Shown in pieces: positions 36,267-46,743 of a stretch of 64,000 nucleotides of DNA. The stretch's first letter is position 1. Every line of letters begins with the position of its first letter. Source of the stretch: Jacaranda mimosifolia (Eukaryota; Streptophyta; Magnoliopsida; Lamiales; Bignoniaceae); NCBI GenBank assembly GCA_018894105.1, contig CM032128.1, forward strand, positions 21,743,001 to 21,807,000, read 5' to 3'. The position numbers were made by a program, and so were the translations under genes. The notes beneath the pieces were generated by a model. It was not told where the DNA came from. It was given only the letters and a program-made list of their open reading frames with translations, and made no database searches.

Positions 36267-38955
36267 TGTAACGCCTTGAATTTTGAGGTCATAAAATAAA
36301 ATAAAATATAAAATTGATAAGTTTGGATAGATTAATTTTGGATTAGATTTAATTGCAATCTAAAATTAAATATTTATGATCAAGAGATTAAATTGGAAAT
36401 AAGATGACTTGATTGTTTAAAATTATAAAATTTAGGAGCTCAATGTGAGTGAATTAAAAAGTCTGAAGACTTCAGAAAAATTAAATTTGGACCCAATTTT
36501 CGAGAAACAAAAAATGTTAGAGGTCAATATATAAGAAATAAAAATTAGAGGACTTAATTGAAAACTGTGGACCAAATTGAAAGCGGTTGAAATCTGAGAT
36601 TGCCCAATTAAAAGTGGTGAAAACTTTTGTGGCCAAACTGAAAGACCTGGAAAATACTTATATATATATATAGGATTAAGGACATAATTTCAACAAATTT
36701 TCACAATCAATCCAAACTCCACCTTGGCGGCGAATCTCCAAAAAAGATTGTAAAACCCGAAACCAACTCCGTAGAAAGCTCTCCCATGCTGAGGGGAGCA
36801 AATCCATACTAAAAACATCAATAACCACCAAAGATTTTGCCTAGAACAATGAGGCTGACGGCGACAGAAGGTGGGTATGGTGGTTCTCGGGCGTACGATG
36901 GTGGAAAAGGGCTAGAATTATAGGGCTTTTAGTCACGTGCTCATGGGCATCACGATGGTGCCTTCAATTTGGAGGTTCGATGGCTGGTGGCAGAGGAATT
37001 GAAGTGGTGGTGCGACAGCAGTGGGTTAGGGTTCCGCAGCTATTTTCAGCCAATTCGCTAATGAGAAAGTGGCAAAATTAGAAATTGATTTGGGTGTTCT
37101 GTTGGTCTCAACAAGGCACACCCAGTGTTAGTAGTAGCCTTTATCTCCGACGGCGGTGCGTGGTGGTCCAGCAGTGGCGCGTGTGGTAGTTATTGAAATG
37201 TAATTTCAATCGAGACAATGATTAATTTTTAAATATTGAATAAAATTAATTATAATTCTAGGTTTAATAAATCAAGAAAGATTGACTTAAAAAAATACTC
37301 AGAGACTTAATAATATAGTATGTTGTGAATGAAATATAGTTAAATTTAATCTAAAAATTAAATTTTATGAATGTTAGTACAGAAATGAATTACCTAATTT
37401 GGATCTAATAAACCCATAAAACCCGATTAATTTAGGAACTTGGATCTTCATTATGTAACCGTAAGAGAAGTGAAGTTATAAATGGAGCTTGTTGGGGATA
37501 GCTACTTAGGAATTACTGCATTTAATCATCTTAAGTATTTAGATATGTAACCAAGACTAATGGAATTGTGTTAGAATAACCTCGAATTTGATAAAGACAT
37601 CAACTATATTTATACTGAAGATTCAAGGAATGATAGGATGATAACTCGGGTTATCTTATGACAGTTCTAAATTGGACTAGGAAGCCAGGACCTAAGCGAC
37701 CATACCACTAGGAATTCCTCTGCATTTCCCAGGTGAATTTATACTTATTAGTATGAGATTCCTTTGCTAGGGAAAAAACATATGTACTTGTTATATATCC
37801 TGATCACTTGATTTCTCTCAATCTACGTGTTGAGAAATTCACCACACATCGCTGCTTTATGATGATTATGATTCCTATTAAATTTTATTTATATCATTTA
37901 TTTGAAATTGGCGATCGTGTGATGAAAACTGAAAAATGAATTTCAAAATATATTTTTCTATCATCGTCATGTCTATCTTGGAATTAGCCTAGTGCTAATT
38001 TAGTGATTATTTGCTCATCATGGCGAATTGATGTATTATTCAAAATGTTGTTGGACATATGACATGATATACATGGATAAATATTACCCTGGGGGTAGGC
38101 CCTAGGATTGGCTTTAGGAAACGACTGAGCAGAATAAACCAATAGTAACAAATCTTTAGACTGATACATGTACGCAATGGACATATAATCCTTACTCAAC
38201 GACCAACTGGAGGTAGCCATCTATGAGCGGGATCATGCATGTGGCTAGCCATGCCTAAAGTATGTGTGTATGTGTGTATGTGTGTGTTTAAGTATCCGAG
38301 CCAATTACTCATAAATTTGGAGGGATAAAGATTTTCACATTTTCGAAAGTAGAGTGATAAGGTAGGAGAATCAGCAACAGAAAGTTTGTAAAAGCATCTA
38401 TTAATTTATTCTTGATTAAATTTGCTAGTCAGTTGTATTCCTTGAAGGAAAATATGTGGATTCTTTGGTCACATTTTGATTCAATTCTCTACAAAAAGGT
38501 AATGAGTTTTGTGAAGTTTCATCACTAGTATAGGATGGTGGTGAGATGGATCCCTTAGATTTTTTACTAAAATCTTCTCTCACGACTGCTCAAAAGTTTA
38601 ATGCTTCTACTTATTTCTTGTATATTATTTGAGAAATTGCCACTCTGTTGTTATTACTTAAATATCTTACTAAGTTATTCAGACTTACTCTATTTTATTG
38701 TTACTTCCCGTTCTTTACCACGGATAAGGACAAGTGACGAAGATAGACTAGCCCAAGTAAGACATAAGGTAAAGAAGATAGTAGAAGTACTATGTGTGAG
38801 TTATGATATTTCGGTTCATAGTTGAACCTCTGTTGGATGTCGCTTGTAGAAATTAAATACTTTGAATATTGAGAAATGTATTTTGAGTTATTCAGAAAAC
38901 TTATGTTATAGAATGGGTGGCACCTCGGATAGGAGCAAACGCCTCCCGATCGGGG
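36267..38955 (+). repeat. 3' LTR of the LARD-like element
   Basis: Matches 28512-31220, starting TGTAACGCC and ending GATCGGGG. The terminal CA seems lost, but the TACAC duplication follows directly. Open frames inside it are incidental. A TG-rich run lies at about 38262-38290. Confidence 0.88.
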
Positions 38956-38960
38956 TACAC

Positions 38961-40380
38961 ATATACACTTGCCAGATGGTACCAAGTTCTTGACGAAGGT
39001 GATCAAGAGCAAAGTACATGAGCCCTATAAGAACTAGTCAGATATCCCCCAGGCCTTTTAAGATTTCATGTCTAGAAGTGGAAGGTATATACATATTATT
39101 AATATATTTACTTTTACAAATTAAGTATAACTGTGTATTGAAAGTGCATTAACTTGTTTTCTTTTCTTTCATGGAGATACGTCTATTGGGGTCCCTAATG
39201 CGAGGGCTATATGCAAAGAGCCTCTGATACTCAATGGGGTCCACAACTGAGCAACAACTATGCTCACGCCAGAAAGACAAGCAAGAGACCAGAATGGATT
39301 GGCAAGGATACTTGGGATGCCTATGACGGCACAAGCAATCCTAAGATTTTTGGAAAAAAGTCCACGCAAGCCAAAAAGAACTGGTCGTGTTAGACCAGTG
39401 GATCTCTCCATATTAGAGGGAGTATACCCATTGAGACACATGCCGAGTGTTTAGTAAGTTTCCTAACTTTTAATCTTTAGTAAACTTAGTCTACTTTTTT
39501 AATGTTTGTTAAATTGACTTATGTTTATAATGTTCGCATGACATGATTGATGGGGAAGCATCAGTGCCCTTCTCATTTGTTATCATTAATTGGTTGATGG
39601 AAAAGAATTGATGCCCTTCCTAATTGATAATATATTATTGTTTATTGATTGTTGAGCTTCTATTTTTTTGGATAAAGACAGATTCATGGGAGATCCTGCC
39701 GAATCTTTTTTTATATATATAACACATTTATGTTAATTCTTGTTTTATATATAGGCTCAAGAGTTGTAGAGGCCACTAACAATGGACGAGTTTTTGTACG
39801 TACCCAGCAAAGGCAATTTTATAGGAGCTGGATAGATGAGAGGGCAAGGAAAGTTGTTGTAAGCTTTTTACATATGACATATTAAAGTGCAATTATTTAA
39901 TTTTTATCTTGCAGGATAGCTTCCAGCAGATACTATAGACCCAGGCTCAGTTGAAGGATTTTGAGAGCAGTGTAGAGACCCAGTAATCTCAGACTAACTT
40001 GTGACTCAAACTGTAGGCGGCCCCAACAAGAAAGGATGAGTTTACGGGTTGAGCTATCAACAGTCGCCCTCCTACAACAATGCTTCTCGAGAGGAGCCAC
40101 CAATTGCATTAGCTACAACCCATTCAAATTCAGGATATGCAGGCCATGTTCAATGAGTGGTTGGTTTTGATATAGGATATGATCGCTCAGTTGGTCATGC
40201 AAAGGATGCTCTGTCTGTATCCTTTGTCCCACCCTCACCCTAACAGTAGCAGCTTTCGTTGTAGCAGTGCGCTGAGCATCAGCATCAGCATCAACATGGC
40301 GCCGAGCAGGATTACCATGGTGAGAATTATAACTATTTCAACTTCGGTGATGATGATACTAGTCAGTAGATAGAATCCTT
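38961..40380 (+). pseudogene. En/Spm-type transposase, C-terminal exons (CACTA), broken
   Basis: Exon pieces: about 38969-39085 gives LPDGTKFLTKVIKSKVHEPY. About 39172-39455 gives RPEWIGKDTWDAYDG, then KKSTQAKKNWS and GSIPIETHAE, the plant transposase (Ptta/En/Spm) pattern of PxWI...W...KN...HTGGSI. From 39755, an exon after TATATAG gives FVRTQQRQFYRSWIDERARK; a further part runs to about 40380. Splice-like signals separate the pieces, and in-frame stops are present (such as after KNWSC). It would have cut the element at its ends. Confidence 0.7.
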
Positions 40381-40569
40381 TTTTTTATAATTTTGTAATT
40401 AAGAATTAATACCTTTTAAGATTTATATTTATAAAATTACATTTTTTTTTATATTATTATTTTCATTTATTCAAAATTTTATTGTTTTGTATTTTTATGT
40501 TATTTTATATACAAAATGTATCAAAACGTTATATGTGTAACCAAATAAAAATTTTAAAATTTATTTTAA

Positions 40570-40955
40570 AAAAAACTGACAAAAATCTAAGGAATTTCCA
40601 ACTAAAATTGACAATAAATTTATTGATAAAAAACTAAGCTTCCGATGGAAATTCCCCATAGTTCTATTAGAAAAAAATAAAAAATTGCATAGTCCATTGC
40701 AAATTGAACAGAAGCCCGAAGGAAATTTTCTAATGGATGTTCAGTCAGAAATTCGAAGAAAATTGAACTAGTTTCAACGATCTAAAGTCTATCTAAAATT
40801 ATCCGTCTCATTGTTTTGTCGAAAAAGCATGAGAAACTAATTTGCAATGAGGCTTTTTCCAACTCAAAAAGTTCTAATGAAAATTTGTTGGTCCATCAAA
40901 GATTCATCGAAATCCATCAAAAACTCCTGTCAATTTTGACGAGTTTTCTATAGTG
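40570..40955 (-). repeat. CACTA right TIR and subterminal repeats
   Basis: Multiple TTCCGATGG, TTGATGGA and CCATCAAA words in both orientations, ending in CTATAGTG at 40955. Confidence 0.8.
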
Positions 40956-41090
40956 TTCACTACTGGCTCAGCCTCGGCCCATTCTATAAAATACTCAATA
41001 GCTACAATGATGAACTTTTTGACTCTATGCTAGTTGGAAAGGTCCAAGAATATCAATATCCCATTGATCAAACGAATAAGCTATTGAAAT
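40956..41090 (-). pseudogene. Tat-lineage gypsy integrase, catalytic-core start, broken
   Basis: The minus strand gives FDQWDIDILGPF and, in a neighbouring frame, FIIVAIEYFIEWAEAEPVV, matching the Tat integrase core (WGIDIVGP...VAIDYFTKWVEAE). It ends at the CACTA border, and the protein continues at 25374 leftward with KI..NEVIKFIWKNN. Confidence 0.8.
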
Positions 41091-41700
41091 TGATGTCTAA
41101 TACTTCTATAAATTGAAGATAAGGATAATTTGATAAATTAACTAAAAGTAACATTAGACTTAAAATTAATTAATTGAGTAAAAGGACTAGAGAGCTTAAG
41201 AGATAAGTTAAGCCCATAAACAGGGGCAGAAAAACTTTAATAGCCCTAAACCCATCAAAACTAAAATCTATCAATATCGAGCCTCAACAAGAATTGGGAC
41301 ACAAGAAACCATTCATAAAAAATTACAAACTTAGAGAACTTTCGAGAAAGAAAGATCACTCTGCATGCATTCAAAAAAAAAAAAAAACAAAACATCACAT
41401 TGTTATCTCCCAAAAATAGCCTTGTTCTATTTCTACGCAGCATCAATTTGTCGTCGTCTATGGGAATGACAACCATGTGCCTCTTCCTAATCCCAACCCC
41501 TTCGACTTGAGGACTGTGATAATACCTAGTATCCCACATCAACAGGAGTCGAGGGCTTGAAATAGTTTATAAGCTATTCCCCTTCTCTCATGCTTCGAGG
41601 CATTTTTTCAAGGCAAAACTCTTTAACATATTAATAGCAGTGGGATAATACCTCGAAGCAGTTGGGCCTTCATATTTGGGGACAAACATGTTGTTGTCTT
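41091..41700. other. Unclassified insertion inside the Tat integrase
   Basis: Integrase similarity stops near 41090 and resumes near 41700. The insert has a poly-A run (about 41370-41386) and an inverted pair GCTTCGAGG (about 41596) and CCTCGAAGC (about 41653). A solo LTR or SINE-like insertion is possible; I found no target duplication. The 93-codon minus-strand open frame here has no family match. Confidence 0.4.
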
Positions 41701-42085
41701 TTGAAAAGAATCATGCTCCATTTCTATGCAATATCAATGTCATTGGAGCCGAAGCTTATGTAGTATATGAGCATACAACTAACATTCCTTGCACCTTCTG
41801 GCAAAGCTTGCAGCATCCATAGCCAAGGTTAACTAGAAGACTCCCTACTCAATATCTTTTGGGGCAATGATCAGCCTCTTGAATGACTTCTACAGCTACC
41901 CTGTATATCTCCCCTTATCACACAATCAGCTTCATTAGAAGATAAAGATCTTTTGTACAACTCTCTCTCAATTATGGTGAAGTGGGTAGACCTCTTCCTT
42001 ACTTGAGATGCTTCGACTAGATCACAAGGGAGCTCACCTTTTGTCAAGTATTTGATGATTTAGCTTTCCAATTAGGCCTATTATA
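41701..42085 (-). pseudogene. Tat integrase N-terminal (zinc-binding) region, broken
   Basis: The minus strand shows a poor match of the form LAMDAASFARRCKEC, corresponding to the DA...VKRCDKCQ part of the HHCC zinc domain that precedes the core. Heavily mutated. Confidence 0.5.
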
Positions 42086-42965
42086 TCCTATTGGCATACC
42101 TTCTTTTTTGAACGACCAAACTGATGTTCCTTGACATCTATAGCTATCTTTGATGTGATCATAATGATGATCTTCCTTATTTTATTTCCATATAAAAAAC
42201 CTATAATTAAGTTAAGACAGGGTGTCAACATGCTCATTCTCAAATATTCTTGGTACTTTCGCAATTGAAATAATGAAAATTTCTGAGCTAGTTCTTTGAC
42301 CACCACCAAAGACTTAGCCGTTTTTGCTTCCCTAGCCTTGTAGGTTCCTTTAAATTAATTTGCCACAAGTTGAGAATAGGTATAGGCTATGATTTTTGAG
42401 ATTTTCATATTATATGCTATTCTCAATCCTGCTATTAAAGCCTCGTCCTTAGCTTTACTTTCCGTGACAATAAATTTCAACTCCACGGTGACTTCAATTT
42501 CTTCGGCTTGGGACCTTATAAGCGTATGTTTCTCTTCCTCGGGATGCCATTAAGGAGCCATCTACATGTAACATCTAAACTCCTTCCGTTTTTTGCTAAA
42601 GGTTCATTTCTATCAAGATATTTACCAAAGTTTGAGCCTAGATTGCTAGATGCGATTGGAATCTCGATGATAACTCGGTGAGCTTAATAGACCATTTGAC
42701 CATTATGCCTGAGACATCAGGCCTCACCAGTGTCTACTTAAGGGGCTCATTGGTCAAGGTGGTGATTAAATGAGACTAAAAGTAAGGTCTCAATTTTCCA
42801 TCTACTATGACCAGGCAAGAGCTAACTTCTCGATTTAGATGCAATTTTCTCTTAGCCCCTGTAGCATCTTGCTAATGTTGTAGACATGTTGATGCTTTTT
42901 CCCATCCATTCACATCAAAACAACACTCACTCTTCTTAGGTTTTGCATACATAAAAATACTTTTT
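42086..42965 (-). pseudogene. Tat-lineage gypsy RNase H region, broken and truncated
   Basis: The minus strand reads KHQHVYNISKMLQG (about 42900), then LVRPDVSGIMVKWSIKLTEL (about 42740-42680), and then the second RNase H: EEIEVTVELKFIVTESKAKD, ALIAGLRIAYNMKISKIIAY and AKSLVVVKELAQKF. Two RNase H-like parts in a row are characteristic of Tat elements. No RT or gag is visible to the right of 42965, so the element is truncated there. Confidence 0.75.
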
Positions 42966-43219
42966 ATGCCAATCAAAATAAATAAATAATTTTTTTTGAA
43001 TTATGGAGTAAAATTAATATTATGTTAGACGTCTGACATGATAAAGAAAATAATGGAGGATGTGGTTTTTTCTCTCTTAATAGAAAATGGGTTTTAGCAA
43101 TGTTGGGTTTATTAGTTTTGTGAAAAATACAATTGTAACATTATTGAATCATTATTTTTAAAAGATAATTTAAAGGTTACATTTGAAATAATTGTAAAAT
43201 TGGTATCCTAACTACGTAT
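42966..43219. other. AT-rich spacer, nothing recognised
   Basis: Sequence between the truncated Tat element and the hAT-like MITE. No gene or repeat was identified. Confidence 0.6.
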
Positions 43220-44871
43220 AGGGTGTTTGGGTGAGCTTATTAGCTCCTTAAAACATCTTATAAAATGTTTGAGAGTTTATAAGATGTTAAAAAGTGTTTG
43301 GTAAATTTTCTTAAAAAGAGCTTATAAGTAGGGGCTGCAATTTCTAACCCAATCCAACAACCCACACAGAACTGATACAAAATTAGTGGGTTTGGGTTGG
43401 GACTTATCAGGTTGGGTTGAAATTGGGTCGACCAGAAATACAACCCAAAAATATTAGGTGGGTTTGTGTTGGGTCACGGGTTGACCCGACCAACCCGAAG
43501 TTGCTTTTTGGATGACCCATTAACCCAACACGACCCAACCCAACCCAACCCACATAATATAAAAAAATAATAAATATAAGCTAGATATTTTAAATTTCAT
43601 ATTTAGTGACTATTATCATATCAAACTACTGCTAAAAATCTAAAGTGCCTAAAGAAAAGGTCAAAAAAAAATTAAGTCCTAGTTTTATCTTTTTTCTTGT
43701 GTCCAACCGCCACCACTCATTTTCCTCTACTCTTTATCTCCTCTCCCACTTGTTTCTTGAGGAAATTCTAATTTTTTCCAAGTTCAACAGCCTTGATACA
43801 CATATGTTCATGGAACTGTAGAAACCTCTTCTTCCTCAGTCAAATGATTTTATTGTAATGTCTTCTTTCTACTGAACATAACCAAAATTAACACAATTAA
43901 CATTCCTAAATCTAGTGAATATGGATGGTTTTTCATTATGCCTCATGAAGACTACTTTAATATCCGACCTACCCAGATAATTTTTGAGTTTAATAAGTTT
44001 ACTATTGATCCTGTTGTGTGTGTGTTTTATATTTTTATTAATATTGTGCAATTTATGGTTTCAATTCAATAAAACTAAAGTTTTTAGCTTTTGGATTTTG
44101 GTAAGCTATGATGTGTTTAGCAATCCCGTTGTTAAAATGGTGTACTTTGCTTTTGCTTGGACAATTATGACAATTCTTTCATCATATGCCAATGTTAGTG
44201 TGTGCTGCAAAATTAGAAGGTTGTGTGTGGTTTGTGATGCAAAAAAGTATAGGTCTTCAAATTCACCAAGTTAAATACCCATTAAAATATTATACATTTA
44301 TACATGTTGTACAAGTATTTATGTATTGATGAAAATGGACTATAGAAGTCAAATCAACAAGCAATGCAAAAATATAGTTTCCATTATCAATTTTTTTGCC
44401 ATTAAAAAAAGCATGATTTTTATAATGGGTTGCGTGGGTTGTGGGTTTTTAGATTATTGGGTTAACCCAATTCATAAATAGGTTGACTCAGGTCAACCTG
44501 ATTCAGAATGGGTTGGGTTCGGGTTGAACAAATTTATATAATACCCCTACTTTAACCCAACCCAAACCCACATGAATTGTCACCCCTACTTATGAGCTCC
44601 AAAAATAAAATGTTAAGAGCTTATAAACTCTTTTTAAAAAAGTAAGGAGTTCTTAACTTATTTTGAAGATCTTAACAAGTTCTCTTAATTTTAATCATAT
44701 TAATTACAAAATTGTCATTACTAACATCTTATAAGCTCCAAGATCTTATTTTATTCAAACACTTTAAGAACTTATTTTTAAAAAAAGATCTAGCATCTTA
44801 TAAGCTCCAAAAACAACTTATAAGGTATAAGAGCATATAAGACCTTTTAAATAAGTTTAGTCAAACACCCT
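43220..44871. mobile_element. hAT-like MITE (outer) carrying a nested hAT element
   Basis: The ends AGGGTGTTTGGG (43220) and, reverse-complemented, AGGGTGTTTGAC (to 44871) form short TIRs. Both interiors are rich in AGCTTATAAG / CTTATAAGCTCC words in inverted arrangement. Without the nested 1.26-kb element it is about 390 bp. No clear 8-bp target duplication was found. Confidence 0.6.
43329..44588. mobile_element. Non-autonomous hAT element nested in the MITE
   Basis: TIRs read TAGGGGCTGCAA (43329) and, reverse-complemented, TAGGGGTGACAA (ending 44588). The flanks are CTTATAAG (43321-43328) and CTTATGAG (44589-44596), an 8-bp duplication with one mismatch, as expected for hAT. Both subterminal zones are full of GGGTTGGGT/AACCCAACCC words. 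The interior has a 96-codon plus-strand open frame (43984-44274) with hydrophobic stretches and no recognised domain. Confidence 0.8.
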
Positions 44872-46059
44872 CTTATACTGAATTTTGTTATTTTATCCTT
44901 CCGCTGCATTGTTTATTTTAGTTGTTGGAATAGTAAAAAGATAAATTATATAAAAAATTAAAAGTAGTTTTTATTTTAAATATGAAACAGCTTTTTTTCA
45001 AAAAAAATATATATTGTGTAATAGTATAGATATTTTCTCATGAAAGAACTAGCGACATGAACTCTTATTGGACCAGGCAACCACATTTAATAATTGCTCT
45101 GAATAAAGGTGGGAAACTAGGTCATATATATACTACCCTGAGTCACATAATTCTCCTTCCCTTGTTGCCGCTTTAGCGTTCCGATTGCAATCTGGAAAAT
45201 TAATAGCAGGAGCATCACTCTAAGGCGACTTAAAATTTCTTAATTTTCGACGTAAGCTTCACTAATTCGCAAACTTAAAATCGTGCTCTGTTTTTTACTA
45301 GTTCATGCTTTACATTATTAAATTGCACTAAATCTTACTCATTTATTTATTTATTGATTTTTATTAAAATATAAATATTTATGTCAAATTATATTATATA
45401 TAAAATAGATATAAGAAAAATGCCCCTTATGCTCAACCCCATGACCTCACCCCCAATTTAAATCAAAACCCTTGAGTTTTAAAAGTAAAAAACATTTCCT
45501 CTTTCAACTTATAATTTTTAGAAATAATATTTTCAAAGACTCAAAATTCAAATACTTTAAAATTAAACTCGAATTGAAAAGATGACAACAACTGTTTGAT
45601 ATCTTTTTCTTGATTTTTTAATTTGTTTGACACTTATGAGTTAGGTATGAAATTAGTGTTATTTCCTTTGCAATAATTTGGGACTTTTTTATTTGATGGT
45701 AAGATAAAAACTTGTAAGCAATTGTGTTTGTGGAGATTATTTCTTATTCATGAATAATGTGATTCTTACCTTCTAATTTAGGATTTTTTTTTTGTTTCTC
45801 TAGTTTTTAATTAACATTTGAGTTATCATTTGAGTTATCAATATTAAGATTTTGGTTTCTATTTTTTTTTTTAATTTTCAGATATGTTTCTTTCATTTTT
45901 GTCTTTTGGACAGCTAATACAATTCACGAATTCGATGTATATCATATTAGTTTAGTAAATAGAAATGGGTGTTTACATCGGGATAGATTGGATCAATTAG
46001 TCTTTTGTTTATTGATAGTAAATAAATAGATAAAAAAATCTATCAATTGAATCTTTTGA
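44872..46059. other. Intergenic sequence, no gene recognised
   Basis: AT-rich. Around 45130-45290 a TATATATACTACC box precedes a less AT-rich stretch (TTGTTGCCGCTTTAGCGTTCC) that resembles a promoter and 5' leader, but no coding frame follows. Confidence 0.4.
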
Positions 46060-46070
46060 TAAAATAACAG
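46060..46070 (+). repeat. Left 11-bp target-site duplication of MULE-1
   Basis: ATAAAATAACA, identical to 61242-61252. Eight to eleven base pairs is the normal range for Mutator-like elements. Confidence 0.75.
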
Positions 46071-46240
46071 TTAATTAGGAAAAAATGTCTAACCCTATTT
46101 TAAATTTAGTGTTCAGTCCCTTTTTGAATTTTTACATACTAAACTCCTCACTTTTTTACAAAAGTTAGGAATCACTCCTCATATCTTTTAGAAAGACCTA
46201 CATACCCTTGCAACTGGAAAAAACACCAAAAATACCTGGG
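46071..46240 (+). repeat. MULE-1 left TIR
   Basis: Contains GTGTTCAGTCCCTTTTTGAA, ACTAAACTCCTCACTTTTTT and ACTCCTCATATC. These align in order with the reverse complement of the right end (GTGATCAATCCCCACTTGAT, AGAAACTCCCTTGTTTTG, ACTCCCTACTCAC). The outermost ten bases match poorly. Confidence 0.7.
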
Positions 46241-46743
46241 AAATGTGTTCTCTCTCTTGAAGAACGCTTTTCTTTTTTTATTTTTGCCTGAAATCAACTT
46301 CTCTAAGCGCCAAAAGAAAAGGGCGCAAAACCGTTCCTCTGCCATTGACGCGAGAAGAGGAAGAAGAAGTGGGGAAAAAAAAGGCACCAAAAATTCTACC
46401 ATTTTTCTGCAACAATGGAAGGAAAAACAGCTACAACAAGAAGCAAAGTACAAAAAGAAGTGATGAAAAGAAACAAAGGTATGTTTTCTGCATTTGCAAT
46501 TTCAAATGTCTGTGATTTTTCAGTGTTACACTCATTTCTTGTCTATTTTCTCATGTTTAGGGTTTTTATTCCTTTTTTAGTCGTTAAACACTTGAACCCC
46601 TTTGATATATATATGATTTCTGTTGTGAGATAGGAAGTTTCTGATATGTACTTGAAGGGCATGAAAGTTGCACTTCACCTTTTAGGGGTTAATACTTCTT
46701 TTTACATGAAATTATATGGTGAAATTATACGATAAAACTATCT

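Larger units (their letters stand above)
28512..38955 (+). mobile_element. Non-coding gypsy-type LTR element (LARD-like, 10.4 kb)
   Basis: Two LTRs of about 2.7 kb (28512-31220 and 36267-38955) flank a 5-kb interior with PBS and PPT but no recognisable gag or pol. The flanks carry the 5-bp duplication TACAC (28507-28511 and 38956-38960). Large LTRs around a non-coding interior define LARDs, which rely on the enzymes of another element. The TGTAAC start and overall LTR layout resemble the solo LTR at 18615-21694. Inserted in the CACTA transposon. Confidence 0.85.
25375..40955 (+). mobile_element. CACTA (En/Spm) transposon, 15.6 kb including a nested gypsy element
   Basis: The ends read CACTAAAAAAATGCTG (25375) and, reverse-complemented, CACTATAGAAAACTCG (ending 40955). 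The subterminal zones (25390-25640 and 40600-40950) carry many CCATCGGAA/TTCCGATGG-like words, typical transposase-binding repeats of this class. Flanking triplets are TTT and TTC, a 3-bp duplication with one change. An En/Spm transposase remnant lies near the right end. Without the nested gypsy (28512-38955) the element is about 5.1 kb. It interrupts a Tat integrase. Confidence 0.85.

Noticed and set aside
39149..39454. Several overlapping open frames on both strands
   Set aside because: Only the plus-strand frame with RPEWIGKDTWDAY matches En/Spm transposase; the others are shadows of it.
43984..44274. Hydrophobic 96-codon open frame in the nested hAT element
   Set aside because: No transposase motif, no splice or promoter context; likely chance in AT-rich DNA.
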